DNA of 64,000 nucleotides from Adiantum capillus-veneris (Eukaryota; Streptophyta; Polypodiopsida; Polypodiales; Pteridaceae): contig CM043957.1 of the NCBI GenBank assembly GCA_014529385.2, positions 70,515,003 to 70,579,002 of the forward strand. Direction: 5' to 3'. Under the pieces are notes generated by a model that saw nothing but the letters and a program-made list of their open reading frames with translations, was not told the origin of the DNA and ran no database searches. Within the stretch, counting starts at the first letter, position 1, and each line of letters begins with the position of its first letter. Shown piece by piece: positions 22,831-33,654 of the stretch. The position numbers and the translations under genes are program-made.

Positions 22831-24770
22831 TTACTCTTGGAAAGCATTGTAAGCATTGACAAGGTTTAGGTTATGGTTTAATCATATGCCTTGCATCCAT
22901 CTAGAATCTTCAAAAGGATAATTCTTAAACTTAATAAGATATCCTCGGATAGTCTTACCGCCTCTTAGTACCTTGTCTTCATGTCGGAGAATGGACTCGG
23001 GCTGCAGCACCTCTTCTTGGTCCTCGATCTCCGGTGGGTCTTCAATAGTTGGTTCTTAAGGTGGCTCTCCTTTGTAAGGCTTTAGTAGGCTCACATGGAA
23101 AGCATTGTGTATGAGCCAGTGGTTGCGCAACTTGAGTTGATAGGCCATCTCATTGATTGGCCTAAGAATCTGGAAGGGACCATAGTACCTTTTTGTTAAC
23201 TTAGCATAGTACTTTTGGTGTCCCGTAGGATTCTTGCCTGTTGTGTGCCTTAATCGAGCCTTGGGAGATTTGAGTAAAACCCAATCATTTTCTTTAAAGG
23301 CTTGGGCTCTTTTGTGCTTGTCAGCAGCAACCTTTTGCCTTTGCTATGAGATAGAGATAGCATCCTTAATCTTTTGGAAAGATTCTTGTGGGTCTTGTCT
23401 ATACTCATCTGCAGCGAAGATCTTCCCGTGTACCTTAAGTAACAAGGGACTTTTTGATCTTCCCTCAATTACCTCAAAAGATGCTTTTCCCATGGAAGTA
23501 TGTATAGTTTTATTGTAGGCATACTCCACTAAGGGTAAGTACTTCTCCCATTGGGATCTACTTCCATTACATAGGCTTTTAGTAGATCGAGAATTGTTAG
23601 GTTAGCTAATTCACTTTGGCCATCCGTTTGCGGGTAATAGGCCGAAGAGAAGTTTAGCCTTGTTCCTAAATTCTCAAAGAGACCCTTGCAGAAATTACTG
23701 GTCATTCTAGGATCTCTATTCGACACTATGGACATTGGCAAGCCATGATACTTGAAAATTTGTGAAATGAAGAGGGTTTCCATTTGATGGGTTTTGATAG
23801 TCTTTTTGACAGGTATAAAATGAGCTTGTTTACTAAACCTGTCTACTATCGTCCATATTCAAGTATTCCCATGGATAGACTTAGGCAATCCAAAGATAAA
23901 ATTCATGGATATGCTCTCCCATGGTGAATTAAGGATTGGCAAGGGTTGAAGCAATCCAGGTTGCTTCCCTCTATCAAATTTTGTCTTTTGGCATACCACA
24001 CATTTAGAAACATACTCTTGTATGTTCGCTTTCATGGTAGGCCAATAGAAATATGTTTCAATTCCCTTTTGGGTAGACTGAATCCCTCTATGCCCCGCAT
24101 AAGGAGGAGCATGAGATTCATACATTACTTTCTCACGTAGTGAGCTAGTAACGCATAGTCTATTGCCGTAGAGTAGATAACCATCTTGTAAAGTAAATGG
24201 TTCTTCTTTCTTCCTTAGTGCAAGGGCTGAAATCACATCTCTAAAATCGGAATCAATAGCATACTCATCTATCATAGAAGATAGATCATTGTGAGTTGTT
24301 ATGGAAACCGCATTCACTCTCGGCCGTCCTGAGAGTGCATCGGCTACTTGATTATGCTTGCCAGTAATGTGAGCAATATGAAAATGAAATTGCGAAAGGA
24401 AATTTTCCCACCTCATTTGTTTGTCGGAGAGCTTGGTCTGCATCATGAAGTACTTAAGACTTTGGTGATCCGTTCGCAGAATGAAAGGAGTCCCCACTAA
24501 ATAGTGCTTCCATGAGTCTAAGGCATGTAGAACTGCAAGGAGTTCCTTTTCATATATGCCTAGAGCTTGCTCAATAGGGTCGAACCTTCGAATTTCATAG
24601 CCTTTGGTGTGCCCTTCTTGAAGCAAAACAGCTCCAAGGCAACCACCACAAGCATCACATTGGACCTCAAATGGCTTTGAGAGATCCGGTAGGTTGAGAG
24701 ATAAGCTTTTCTTTAAGCTTTTCGAAAGCATTGTTCTCCTTGGCAGACCAACACAAAGTACGCCTATGGT
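22831..24770 (-). pseudogene. Chromovirus pol (RNase H, integrase, chromodomain), 5' truncated
   Basis: Minus strand, in order: end of RT thumb and RNase H (F-E-V-Q-C-D-A-C-G-G, Y-E-K-E-L-L-A-V, L-R-T-D-H-Q-S-L-K-Y), RNase H end (K-H-N-Q-V-A-D-A-L-S), integrase zinc finger (H-A-P-P-Y-A-G-H-R-G-I ... C-V-V-C-Q-K-T-K), catalytic core (S-M-N-F-I-F-G-L-P, S-N-R-D-P-R-M-T-S, Q-T-D-G-Q-S-E), the GPY/F-like region (Y-Y-G-P-F-Q-I, H-V-S-L-L-K-P-Y), and a chromodomain-like tail. The first catalytic Asp is Asn (23901-23903). A frameshift lies near 23530, and stops near 23345, 23055 and 22877. The RT palm, protease and gag are absent at the junction near 24770. Confidence 0.85.
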
Positions 24771-25927
24771 ACCAGTAAATGTACTCACACAATCCATGCT
24801 CCAAAAACAAAATTATATTCTTGAGGAAAGAGACACGGCATCAATTACCCAGTCACTTGGGAAAGCCATCTCTATCTGAGAGTACTATGCAAGTCAAGGG
24901 TGTCAACAAGAAAAAAACTGCAATTTTTGGTATCTGGCACACTTTTGTCAGTTATGACAACGGGGTTATAGATCAAGACTTTTTGGTCATGCTTGTTGGA
25001 ACTATTGAAGGTCATATAAACCTAGGATGCACATGGATGATAGCGACCAAATGCACTATTGATTGGGGGACTGGGAGTGTCACAACACAGAAACCAAATC
25101 TTAGCCCTGCCACTCAAGCCATAGTCCCTGAGCTATTACCTCCCGAGGATATAAAACCCAAAACAATGTATGTCCAGGAGGTTGAACCATATGTCCCTAT
25201 AGCCGAACTCTCTAGAGCTTCAACTTCTGTAGATGAAACAAAGTTGGAGACACACAAGACTCATCGCGATATAACTAAGAAAACATACAAGTGGGTCCCT
25301 AAAGCTTCTTTAGCGACCATGGCTGATGCTAAAAAATAGGAGCCTTCTAAGAAACGCCCCACACGCTCCCAAAAATGTAAGAAAACGTGGCGTTGTATTC
25401 CTAAACAACTATTGGAAGCCCAAGGCTACTATCAAGGAAATGATCAAATATGGGTGCCAAAATGTAAATTGTGTTCTTACCTGTCACCTGACCCATGTGA
25501 GTCAAATCCTGTGACGACAAAGCCGATGGAAGATTGTGGGAAATGAAAAATCACAAAACACTATACACCGGATCCGGAGCTAGTACGGGTTCCCAAGTGA
25601 GAAAGGCTTGTTTTGCTCAGCTCAACCATAGAAAAAACGAATGAAGCTTCTTGCTCTTCATGTAGTTCATATACTAAAATAGAAGCTTCAACACAACCTC
25701 CACCTACCATTGTACATATCCATACAAACAAGAAAAAGTTTTTACCTCCCGTTGTAAGTTCACCACCTACAACAACGTTGCAAATAAAATCATGGGAGAG
25801 TACCTTACTACCCTTGCAACTAGATGAAATGCCTAGGGCGGTCAACAACTATTGGTCAAAGTCTTCGCCCATGACAACTTGGAACGATTGGTTTCAAAAG
25901 GCGATGACATCATTCCAAAAGGTATGA
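24771..25927 (+). pseudogene. Family A protease-like region and W-V/I-P-K C-terminal domain, plus strand
   Basis: Begins at V-P-V-N-V-L-T-Q-S-M-L-Q-K-Q-N, a peptide shared with the minus-strand A copy (about 33830). It continues with retropepsin-like sequence (T-K-C-T-I-D-W-G-T-G-S-V) and the C-terminal domain: Y-K-W-V-P-K-A-S-L (about 25288), W-R-C-I-P-K-Q-L-L-E-A-Q-G-Y-Y and I-W-V-P-K (about 25390-25465), R-V-P-K (about 25590). It ends with S-W-E-S-T-L-L-P-L-Q-L-D-E, Y-W-S-K-S-S-P and W-N-D-W-F-Q before a stop at 25925-25927. Two frameshifts and stops near 25337 and 25512. I do not recognise the W-V/I-P-K domain as any standard Ty3 enzyme. Confidence 0.65.
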
Positions 25928-26026
25928 TCTACCCAAGGAAGGGGGGAGTGTTTGCTGACATCCATCATTCACTTACTCCCCTCTCAACCTTCCTCTCTGA
26001 CCTTTCAATCTCCCAATCTTAGGGAA

Positions 26027-26039
26027 TATATATATAAAG
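26027..26039 (+). promoter_or_regulatory. Possible internal TATA box in family A
   Basis: TATATATATAAAG lies about 185 bases upstream of the extra ORF at 26225. The minus-strand A copy keeps a TATA-like site at the equivalent place (TACATATAAAG, near 31602-31612) within a conserved block. An internal promoter for a subgenomic RNA is an inference; no expression evidence is available. Confidence 0.35.
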
Positions 26040-26224
26040 CTTTATACTCACAAAAACAAGATTGAAAAGTAAAAGAGCAAGAGCCACCAAACAATAATCT
26101 GGAAACTTACAAGTTCTATACATAACACAAAATCATAAAAACATATTATGCACAAGGACACGACCTTTTGATACGACCCTTATAATATTTTCACTCTAAC
26201 CATCATCTATCTGTGTGTACAAAT

Positions 26225-26650
26225 ATGGCTAGTACAATAGAGTCATCCACTCCTACCTTGGGTGAGAGGTACCCTCTTTACTTTGCATAAGTGTTTCATA
26301 TAGTCTACCCGGTGCTTGCATGTGAATGGGATTTGATAGATACGCTAGCGTGTGAGAGGAATTACGACGAGTTAGAATGTCTCATACGACTCTTGACCAC
26401 GACTGATCTATACTTAGTAGAGGACATCCCTGTGATTGCGCAAACTTACCCTCTGGACCAAGGAGACTATAGACATCTAGTGACGTTCTTAGTGAACATT
26501 TGTGACTCTAATGATAAGGAAGAGTTACATGATTACACGGATGGCACATATGGTCTCACGGATGATGACTTTGTTTTTCTCGACGATGATGAGGATAGGG
26601 GTTTAGCCTTAGGGTTACCTCCCCATCTCTACAATATCATGTTCCCTTGA
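26225..26650 (+). pseudogene. Extra acidic ORF of family A (one in-frame stop)
   Basis: Reading from ATG at 26225 gives M-A-S-T-I-E-S-S-T-P, then a TAA at 26288-26290. The same frame then stays open to a stop at 26648-26650, about 141 codons in all. The C-terminal part is strongly acidic (D-D-D-F-V-F-L-D-D-D-E-D). No transmembrane segment or known domain was seen. It sits between the A C-terminal domain and the 3' LTR, where Athila-type elements carry an env-like ORF, but the sequence itself gives no support for an envelope function. The minus-strand A copy lacks it. The function is unknown. Confidence 0.5.
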
Positions 26651-26699
26651 CTCTCTAGGGGGAGTGCAAATAATTAGGCTAGGGTTCCTTATGTTGTTT

Positions 26700-27934
26700 G
26701 AGTGTGTTCAATAAGGGTTGGTGCCTCTTCCCATTGAGGTGCCTCCTAGAGGTATTCTTTGGGTTTCCTAGTGTGTAGAGGAACGTGTTGCTGTTGTTAG
26801 GATTTAAACCTTCATGGAATCTTTCTCTCGTTCACTCTTCAAATCAAGCGCGATCATCAACACAACCAAGTGTTTCTTGACCATTAGCATTACCCCTTGT
26901 CTTTGTTTTTGCATCCATGTTTGTCCTGCTTTAAATGTGATTGGTAGCACAATATTCTGCATATTTGCATAGATTAAACATTTCTATATAATTTTCTGTC
27001 ATAATCCCTTGTCTAGGTTTTACAGTCAAACAGTCCGACTAAGCTAGTTTGACCAAGTTAGGAGTTAGAGATCTTCTCTTAATACCATGGGGAATGCCTT
27101 CCTAATAATCAATGGTTACTTTAGGTTCTTAATCCAATTTAGACAGCATTGCGTGCAGTGTACTAGGGATTTCTAGTGGGCTTAGTCCCTATTGACCTTT
27201 AGCTTAAGTATTATAAAGGGAGTTTACTAGTGTGATGAGCCTGGGGAGGGTAACAATGTTATATGACTCCCCAAAGTTACAAATATAAATGCTGAAAACG
27301 AACAAACAAAAAAATCAAAAGTGCCACAATGTAAAATCTTAAGCTGGAAGAAAAATCCAGAACCCAAGGCATACAAAATAAGCACACACATCAAAATTGA
27401 ATCAATGTGAAAAGACTTTGGGGGTCAAAGAAAAGGAAATAAATCAGGCGATGATTTCATGAGCAATTCCTTTTATTGTAGCTTAACTACAAGGTCTTCT
27501 AGGTGTAGCCTCTAGTCAACCCTCGGACATGAAATACTTGGCTCTCGCGATTAAACAACTTAATTGACCAGAGATAATTGAGAAGCTTGCCCATGTTATT
27601 AATAGTTGACCTCTAGTGCCTTTGAGTTGTTAAATTAGTGACTCCAGACTTGTTTAATTTTTGACCTTTACAACTGTTTATGCGTTTGATTATATTACAG
27701 TTTAATGTTTATTACTGACAAATTGTTTAATATTTTGTTACCAATCAATTTGTCTACCTACAACTGTATATGATTTATATTGTATATGAGATGCACTTAC
27801 TGTGCCAATTTTGGTTGATTTTGCAATGATTGAAGAAGACTAAGGACATTCAATTTTGGATGCTCTTCCACCTCGACAAACATGCTTCATCTCAATAGCT
27901 TCTAAGGACAGAATCTACATCAGGAAGGGGGGCA
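26700..27934 (+). other. Family A conserved non-coding internal region and PPT
   Basis: About 1.2 kb without a sizeable frame, yet highly similar to the minus-strand A copy at 30060-31350 (shared blocks such as GTGCCTCCTAGAGGTATTCT and AATACCATGGGGAATGCC). It ends in the purine tract AGGAAGGGGGG (27921-27932) directly before the LTR. Confidence 0.7.
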
Positions 27935-28562
<628 letters not shown>

Positions 28563-29088
28563 TTGTCCGTTGCATCGCTTGCAAGGAATTGCTTCATGAT
28601 GGAAGCTCATAGAGTTTTCCATGTCTTTGGGGCTTCGTCGTTGCCATGAAGACTAGCCTACCATTGACGAGCCGATTTCTGGGAATGCATAGCTACATGG
28701 TGTATCTTGGAGGACTCCGTAAAGCACTTATCTCCAAAGGCCACATGAACTTGCTGGATGAAGGCCAACACTTTGTTGGTAGCACCAAAGGTGCCATCAT
28801 AGGTGAGAAAAGAGAAACTCTTTCCTCCCTCCTTGAACTTCTTGAGCTTTTGTGACCTTCACTATGTGGGTATGATTTACGATGTCCTCCTGTCTTGTAT
28901 TCTCTAGGAGAATAGCCATAGCTTTCGTCGAAAGAGGAGGAAGGTGAAGAAGTAGGAGAAGAGGGTGACCTCTTTCTTGCCCTTTTCTTCCTTTGTTTCC
29001 TCTCTTCTCTTTTGGAATGACGAGGAAAAGGACTGTGTGTTGATCTTTTCCTCTTGGGAGGAGTTGGCAATACTTTTGACATGAACAA
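28563..29088 (-). pseudogene. Ty3 (family B-like) gag fragment
   Basis: Minus strand from M-S-K-V-L-P (about 29083) through a basic, Ser/Arg-rich N-terminus. After a frameshift near 28800 comes the gag core: T-Y-D-G-T-F-G-A-T-N-K-V, F-I-Q-Q-V-H-V-A-F-G-D, F-T-E-S-S-K-I-H-H-V-A-M-H and S-A-R-Q-W. It ends at 28563 within M-K-Q-F-L-A-S-D-A-T-D, where the family A LTR starts. Gag forms the capsid-like particle that packages retroelement RNA. Broken by a stop after S-A-R-Q-W and by truncation. Confidence 0.7.
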
Positions 29089-29089
29089 T

Positions 29090-29420
29090 ACTTTTGCAAG
29101 AGAAAGATATTAGAAAACGTGACAATAGTTGACGACTGGATTTATGTGGAGCCGGTCCCCCCTCCAATAAGCATTTGTATTATAGTTTCTCCCATCAAGA
29201 GAGACTTGTTACAATACAATCTTTGTGTTCCTTGTGACCTAGGTGATGCAATGAAGATGAAAAGGTTCATGCATCACGAGCATAACATAAACTTTGTGGA
29301 AAGCATTAACCATCCCAAGCGTCAGTCCCGAGACCTCAAACACCTTCGAAGGATGGAGAGAGCTAGTAGGGAATGAGGGTAGGGAAGGGGAAGAAGAAAC
29401 ATTTCATAGGAGAAAGAAGT
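29090..29420 (-). repeat. Family B LTR 3' part, cut by the A insertion
   Basis: Minus-strand sequence homologous to the late part of the B LTR (the block around GGACCGGCTCCA at 29145-29160 matches 14390-14402, and TTCGAAGG near 29345 matches 14204). It is interrupted at 29420 by the end of the A element, and the rest of an LTR of this type continues at 38227-39324 beyond that element. The last ~160 bases of a normal B LTR are missing before the gag ATG. Confidence 0.6.
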
Positions 29421-29661
29421 TGTGCGCGTCTGTCGCACATGTCAATGCAAGGAACTTGCTGATACACTGTGTGCGAGCCACAAATGGCTCCAAACACACA
29501 ACAAGCCTAAACTAGTAAGCACAAAGATGGCGATGGTGTGTCACTCACCGCTCTACGCTTGCTGTCGTGGAGGATTCCTCGCCACGAAGAAGAGGGAGAC
29601 GCCGCTACGCCGCGCTCAACCGCCTCGCCACCATCATGCCGCCGCAATGCTGGATAGCACA

Positions 29662-29756
<95 letters not shown>

Positions 29757-30059
29757 GCATACACACACAAGGAGATGAAGAAGAAGAAGACGGAGATGGA
29801 GCAAGAGCACTCTTCAATTGCACAAATGAGAGAATGAGTGAATTTTAGGTTTAGTTGACTTTTATATGAGCTCGCCCCATTCACACTTGGGTGCCCATGC
29901 TTAGTCAACTAATCCCTTGAATGTTCCAGCTAGAGTACACCTCTCATCGGCGATCACTCTTACCCTTTTCTTATTGGACGACAAGCCTGGTACCTGACTC
30001 TACCCAATAAATAATACAATGTCCGCCGTAGGTGATAGGAATGTGCGTGAGGGTTAACA
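29421..30059 (-). repeat. Family A element, 3' LTR
   Basis: 639 bases, TGTTAACCC... to ...GCGCACA on the minus strand. It contains a 91-base (CT)n tract at 29664-29754 on the plus strand, with only a short CA patch after it. Confidence 0.8.
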
Positions 30060-31710
30060 TGCCCCCCTTCCTGATGTAAATTCCATCCTCGGAAGCTATT
30101 GAGTTGAAGCTGGTTCGTTGAGGTGGAAGAGCATTTGAGATGAATGTCCTTAGCCTTCTTCAGTCACTGCAAAATCAAACAACATTGGCACAGTAATTGC
30201 ATTCTCATATACAATTAAAAAGCATATGCAGTTTTAGGCAGACAAATTGATTGGTAGCATAATTCTAAACCATTTGTCAGCAATAAACATTAAATTGCAA
30301 TATAATCAAACGCATAAAAAGTTGGGAAGGTAAAAAAACTAAACAAGTTCGTGGTCGCTAATTCAACGGTCGAAAGGCACTAAAGATCGACTATTAATAC
30401 CATGGGTAAGCTTCTCAATTTTCTCTGGTCAATTAAGTTGTTTAATCGTGAGAGCCAAGTATTTCATGTTCTCTAGTCTGACTAGAGGCTATACCTAAAA
30501 GACCTTGTAGTTAAGCTATGATAAAAGGAATTTCTCATGAAATCATCGCATGACTGATTACCTTTTCTTTGACCCCCCAAAGTCTTTTCACAGTGATTCA
30601 ATTTTGATGTGCGTGCTTATTTTGTATACCTTGGGTTTTTTGCTTTTCAAGGAAAAGCGCCCACACTGGGAACCTCTAGGGCTCTAGTACCATAGGCGAT
30701 ACATGTGAGTGGAGTACCAAATCAAGCTAAGGTTTCTCTTCCAGCTTAAGATTTTACATTGTGACACTTTGATTTTTTTTTTTTTGTTCGTTATCAGCAT
30801 TTTAATTTTGTAACTTTGGGGGGTCATATAACACTGTTACCCCTCCCCAGGCTCATCACACTAGTAAACTCCCTTTAAAGTACTTAAGCTAAAGGTCAAT
30901 AGGGACTAAGCCCACTAGAAAGCCCTAGTACATTTCACACAATGCTGCCTAAATCGGATTAAGAACCTAAGTAACCATTAATTATTAGGAAGGCATTCCC
31001 CATGGTATTAAGAGAAGATCTCTAACACCTAGGTTGGTCAAACGAGCTTAGTCTGACTGCTTGATTTTTAAACCTAGACAAGTGCTTATGATAAAAAATT
31101 ACATTGAATTTAATGTTTGATGCTAAGCAAATGCACTGAATATTATTCTACCAATCACAAATAAAGCAGACAAACATGGATGCAAAAAGATAAGGGGCAA
31201 TGCTAATGGACATGAAACACATGTTTGTGTTGATGATCGCGCTTGATTTGAAAAGTGGATGAGAGAAAAACTCCATGAAGGTCCAAATCCTAACCACAGC
31301 AACACGTTCTGGTACACACGATGAAACACAAAGAATACCTCTAGGAGGCACATCAGTGAGAAGAAATAACTTTGTTGATCACTAAACTCTAAAACAGAAA
31401 CACTACTATTGTACTAATCCTATCTACCCTCCATCACTCGAGTGATGAGGATCAAAGGTGTTTTATGATATAGGTTTCTGTTTTAGTGTATCGGATGTGA
31501 ATGTGTAGGTCTGGGTCAATGTTTTGACTTTTATTGTGCATACTCGTTTGCTAATTGCTCGTGCTCTTTATTTATTTTTTGTTTTTTGTGAGTATAAGGC
31601 TTTATATGTACATTCCCTAAGATTGGAGATTGAGAGGTCAAGGAGGAAGGTTGAGAGGGAAGCAAGTGAATGATGGATGTCAGCAAACACTCCCCCCTTC
31701 CTTGGGTAGA
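30060..31710 (-). other. Family A element, 3' non-coding region and PPT
   Basis: On the minus strand the tract AGGAAGGGGGG (30061-30072) precedes the LTR. The upstream 1.3 kb is conserved with 26700-27934. A second purine tract, AAGGAAGGGGGGAG, followed by TGTTTGCTG, occurs at 31681-31703 and also in the plus copy at 25935-25957. A foldback of 98 bases (31389-31486) replaces the area holding the extra ORF in the plus copy. Confidence 0.65.
31389..31486. repeat. 98-bp foldback with perfect 13-bp terminal inverted repeats
   Basis: Ends CTAAAACAGAAAC (31389-31401) and GTTTCTGTTTTAG (31474-31486) are exact reverse complements. The centre is a perfect 16-base palindrome, CATCACTCGAGTGATG (31432-31447). 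No TSD was seen. It could be a tiny MITE or an RNA hairpin in the element. Confidence 0.7.
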
Positions 31711-32500
31711 TCATACCGTTTGAAATGTCACGCTCGTCACCCTTTGAAACCAATTGTTCTAGTTGGTACTAGGTGAGGATTTTTGCCAGTAGGTTTCTAT
31801 TACCTTAGGTGCCTCGTCAAGTTGCAAGGGTGGTAAGGTACTCTCCCAGGATCGAACTTGAAGTGGTTCATCAGGTGATTCTTGAACACTGGGAGGTGCG
31901 GATTCCTTTGTAGCTTTATGGAGGTCCACTTTTGTAGGTGGAGGTTGTGAAGAAGCTTTTACCTCTATGGATGCATTACATGAGGAGCTAGAAGCTTCAT
32001 GGGACTTCCCTCTTCCTGAGCTAGGTGGAACAAATCGTTCTTTCTTCGGTACCCAAACTAGCTCGGGAGCGGGTGTGTAACCTTCTGTGATTTTTTTCTT
32101 TCCACGGTCGTTAATTCATTTTGGAGCTATAGGATTGGGCTCACATGGGTCAGGTGACAAGTAAGAACACAATCTACGTTTTGGCACCCAGATTTGATCA
32201 TTTCCTTGATAGTAGCCTTGGGCTTCCAATAGTAGTTTAGGAATCCACCGCAATGTTTTCTTATTTTTCTTGGATCGAGTGGTACGTTTCTTACAAGGAT
32301 TCTGTTTTTACCACTAACTATGGTCGCTAAAGAAGCTTTAGGGACCCACTTATATGTTTTCTTTGTTATATTAGGATCAGTCTTGCCAGAAGCTATATGC
32401 ATTGCTTCTAGCATATTTAAGGGTACGGGCATTTCATCCCCCTCAGGTGTTACCGAGGTCATCCCCCTATTTCCATGGTTGCTGCTAGGTGGACCCAATC
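31711..32500 (-). pseudogene. Family A W-V/I-P-K C-terminal domain, minus strand
   Basis: Minus-strand frames read K-K-T-Y-K-W-V-P-K-A-S-L (about 32350), W-I-P-K-L-L-L-E-A-Q-G-Y-Y (about 32230), Q-I-W-V-P-K (about 32185) and E-L-V-W-V-P-K-K-E-R (about 32065). A Ser/Pro-rich linker follows, and the terminal block has S-W-E-S-T-L-P-P-L-Q-L-D-E, Y-W-Q-K-S-S-P and W-N-N-W-F-Q. Frameshifts near 32290 and stops near 32120 break it. The same blocks are kept in the plus copy (25288-25927) although both are damaged, which suggests past selection on this peptide. The function is unknown. Confidence 0.6.
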
Positions 32501-33547
32501 CACATTGTCTGACTCAGTCATCCCAGGTAGTACATCCATATAAGGATACTCTTCCCCAACATCAGTGTCCACTTTACAGATCTATGATCAATTATAAACC
32601 TGTTTCCTAGAGGATGTGCTCGACCAGTTACAAGATCCACTCGAATGACCGAATCTTGGAACTGCAAGTAGACATGGTTTTTAGACCAGTCATGCACCAT
32701 CTTTGCTTCCCTCACGAAAGAACGTCCTAAGATCATCTCAGATGCCATAGTGTGCTTGGAGAAATCCATAACAATGAAGGTAACTCTTATTTTATGTCCA
32801 AAGACCTTGATATTGAGATCTTCTAGCATCCCAATAGGTTTAACAATAGACCCATTGGCCATCTTCACTACTATGGTTGTGGTCGCAAAGGTGAGGTCTT
32901 CCCATAGTTTCCCAGCAATTTTTAGTCACAATGCTAACCCCAGCGCCACCATCAAGGATTTCCTTCACAGTTAATCCCTTAGTAGTGATTGGTATGGTCA
33001 CATTGGATTCATCACCCTCAAAGTATTGTCCCAACTTGTTCACAGGTATTTCTATAACAAGGTACTCATCTAGGTTGGGTTGTGGATCTAAGTGTTCCTC
33101 CTCTATTGGCATCTCCCCAGCTCCATCCATCTCTGAAAGTTATGGTAGCCCAAACTTTAGTTCTCCATTGAGAAAGGCTTGAAGAGTTGAGACTAGCTCA
33201 GGGACTTTATATAGTTTGGACATGATGGTGGTTCTAGCTTCTGAAGATATGAAATCCATCAATTTGGCAATGTTTAACGGCACCTTTTGGACTTCAGTCC
33301 CTTGACATGGGGAAGATGGGATCTCCATTTCTTCGATAGGATCAAGTAGTCCTTCTGTAAACATTCTTTCCATCAAGAAGTGAGTACGCCCACTTTTCCA
33401 TGAAAAGTCACTTTCTTCTTGGATGACACTAGGTATGGCTAAGGGTCTATGGACTTGATGAGGTTGTTGTTGCGTAGGGAACACGGTGTCTGTAATCTGG
33501 ATCTGCCTAGGTGCTGGTTCTAGATCCCTTTGGGTATCTTCTACCAA
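32501..33547 (-). pseudogene. Family A retropepsin-like protease region
   Basis: Minus strand: an acidic linker (33547-33140), then G-L-T-V-K-E-I-L-D-G-G-A-G-V-S-I-V with the catalytic D-G-G-A at 32942-32953. After a frameshift come M-A-N-G-S-I-V-K-P-I-G and M-I-L-G-R-S-F-V-R-E-A-K-M, the usual flap and ILGR blocks of Ty3-type proteases. This enzyme would cleave the Gag polyprotein. Stops near 33138 and a frameshift near 32870 inactivate it. Confidence 0.75.
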
Positions 33548-33654
33548 ACTCCTTAATTGCTTGACTCACTCAATTTCCTCTGTAGGGTTTGGATAAGTTC
33601 CTATCTTCTTCTTGGATCCTGGCCATTGTGGCTCATGAAGATCTTCCTTGTTGG

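Noticed and set aside
28646-28855. Plus-strand 69-codon frame
   Set aside because: It is the antisense shadow of the Ty3 gag core at 28563-28860.
29422-29848. Ser/Leu-rich and Arg/Glu-rich frames over microsatellites (also 28062-28382, 37571-38069, 52182-52786)
   Set aside because: They are translations of (CT)n/(GA)n tracts inside LTRs or intergenic repeats and carry no domain.
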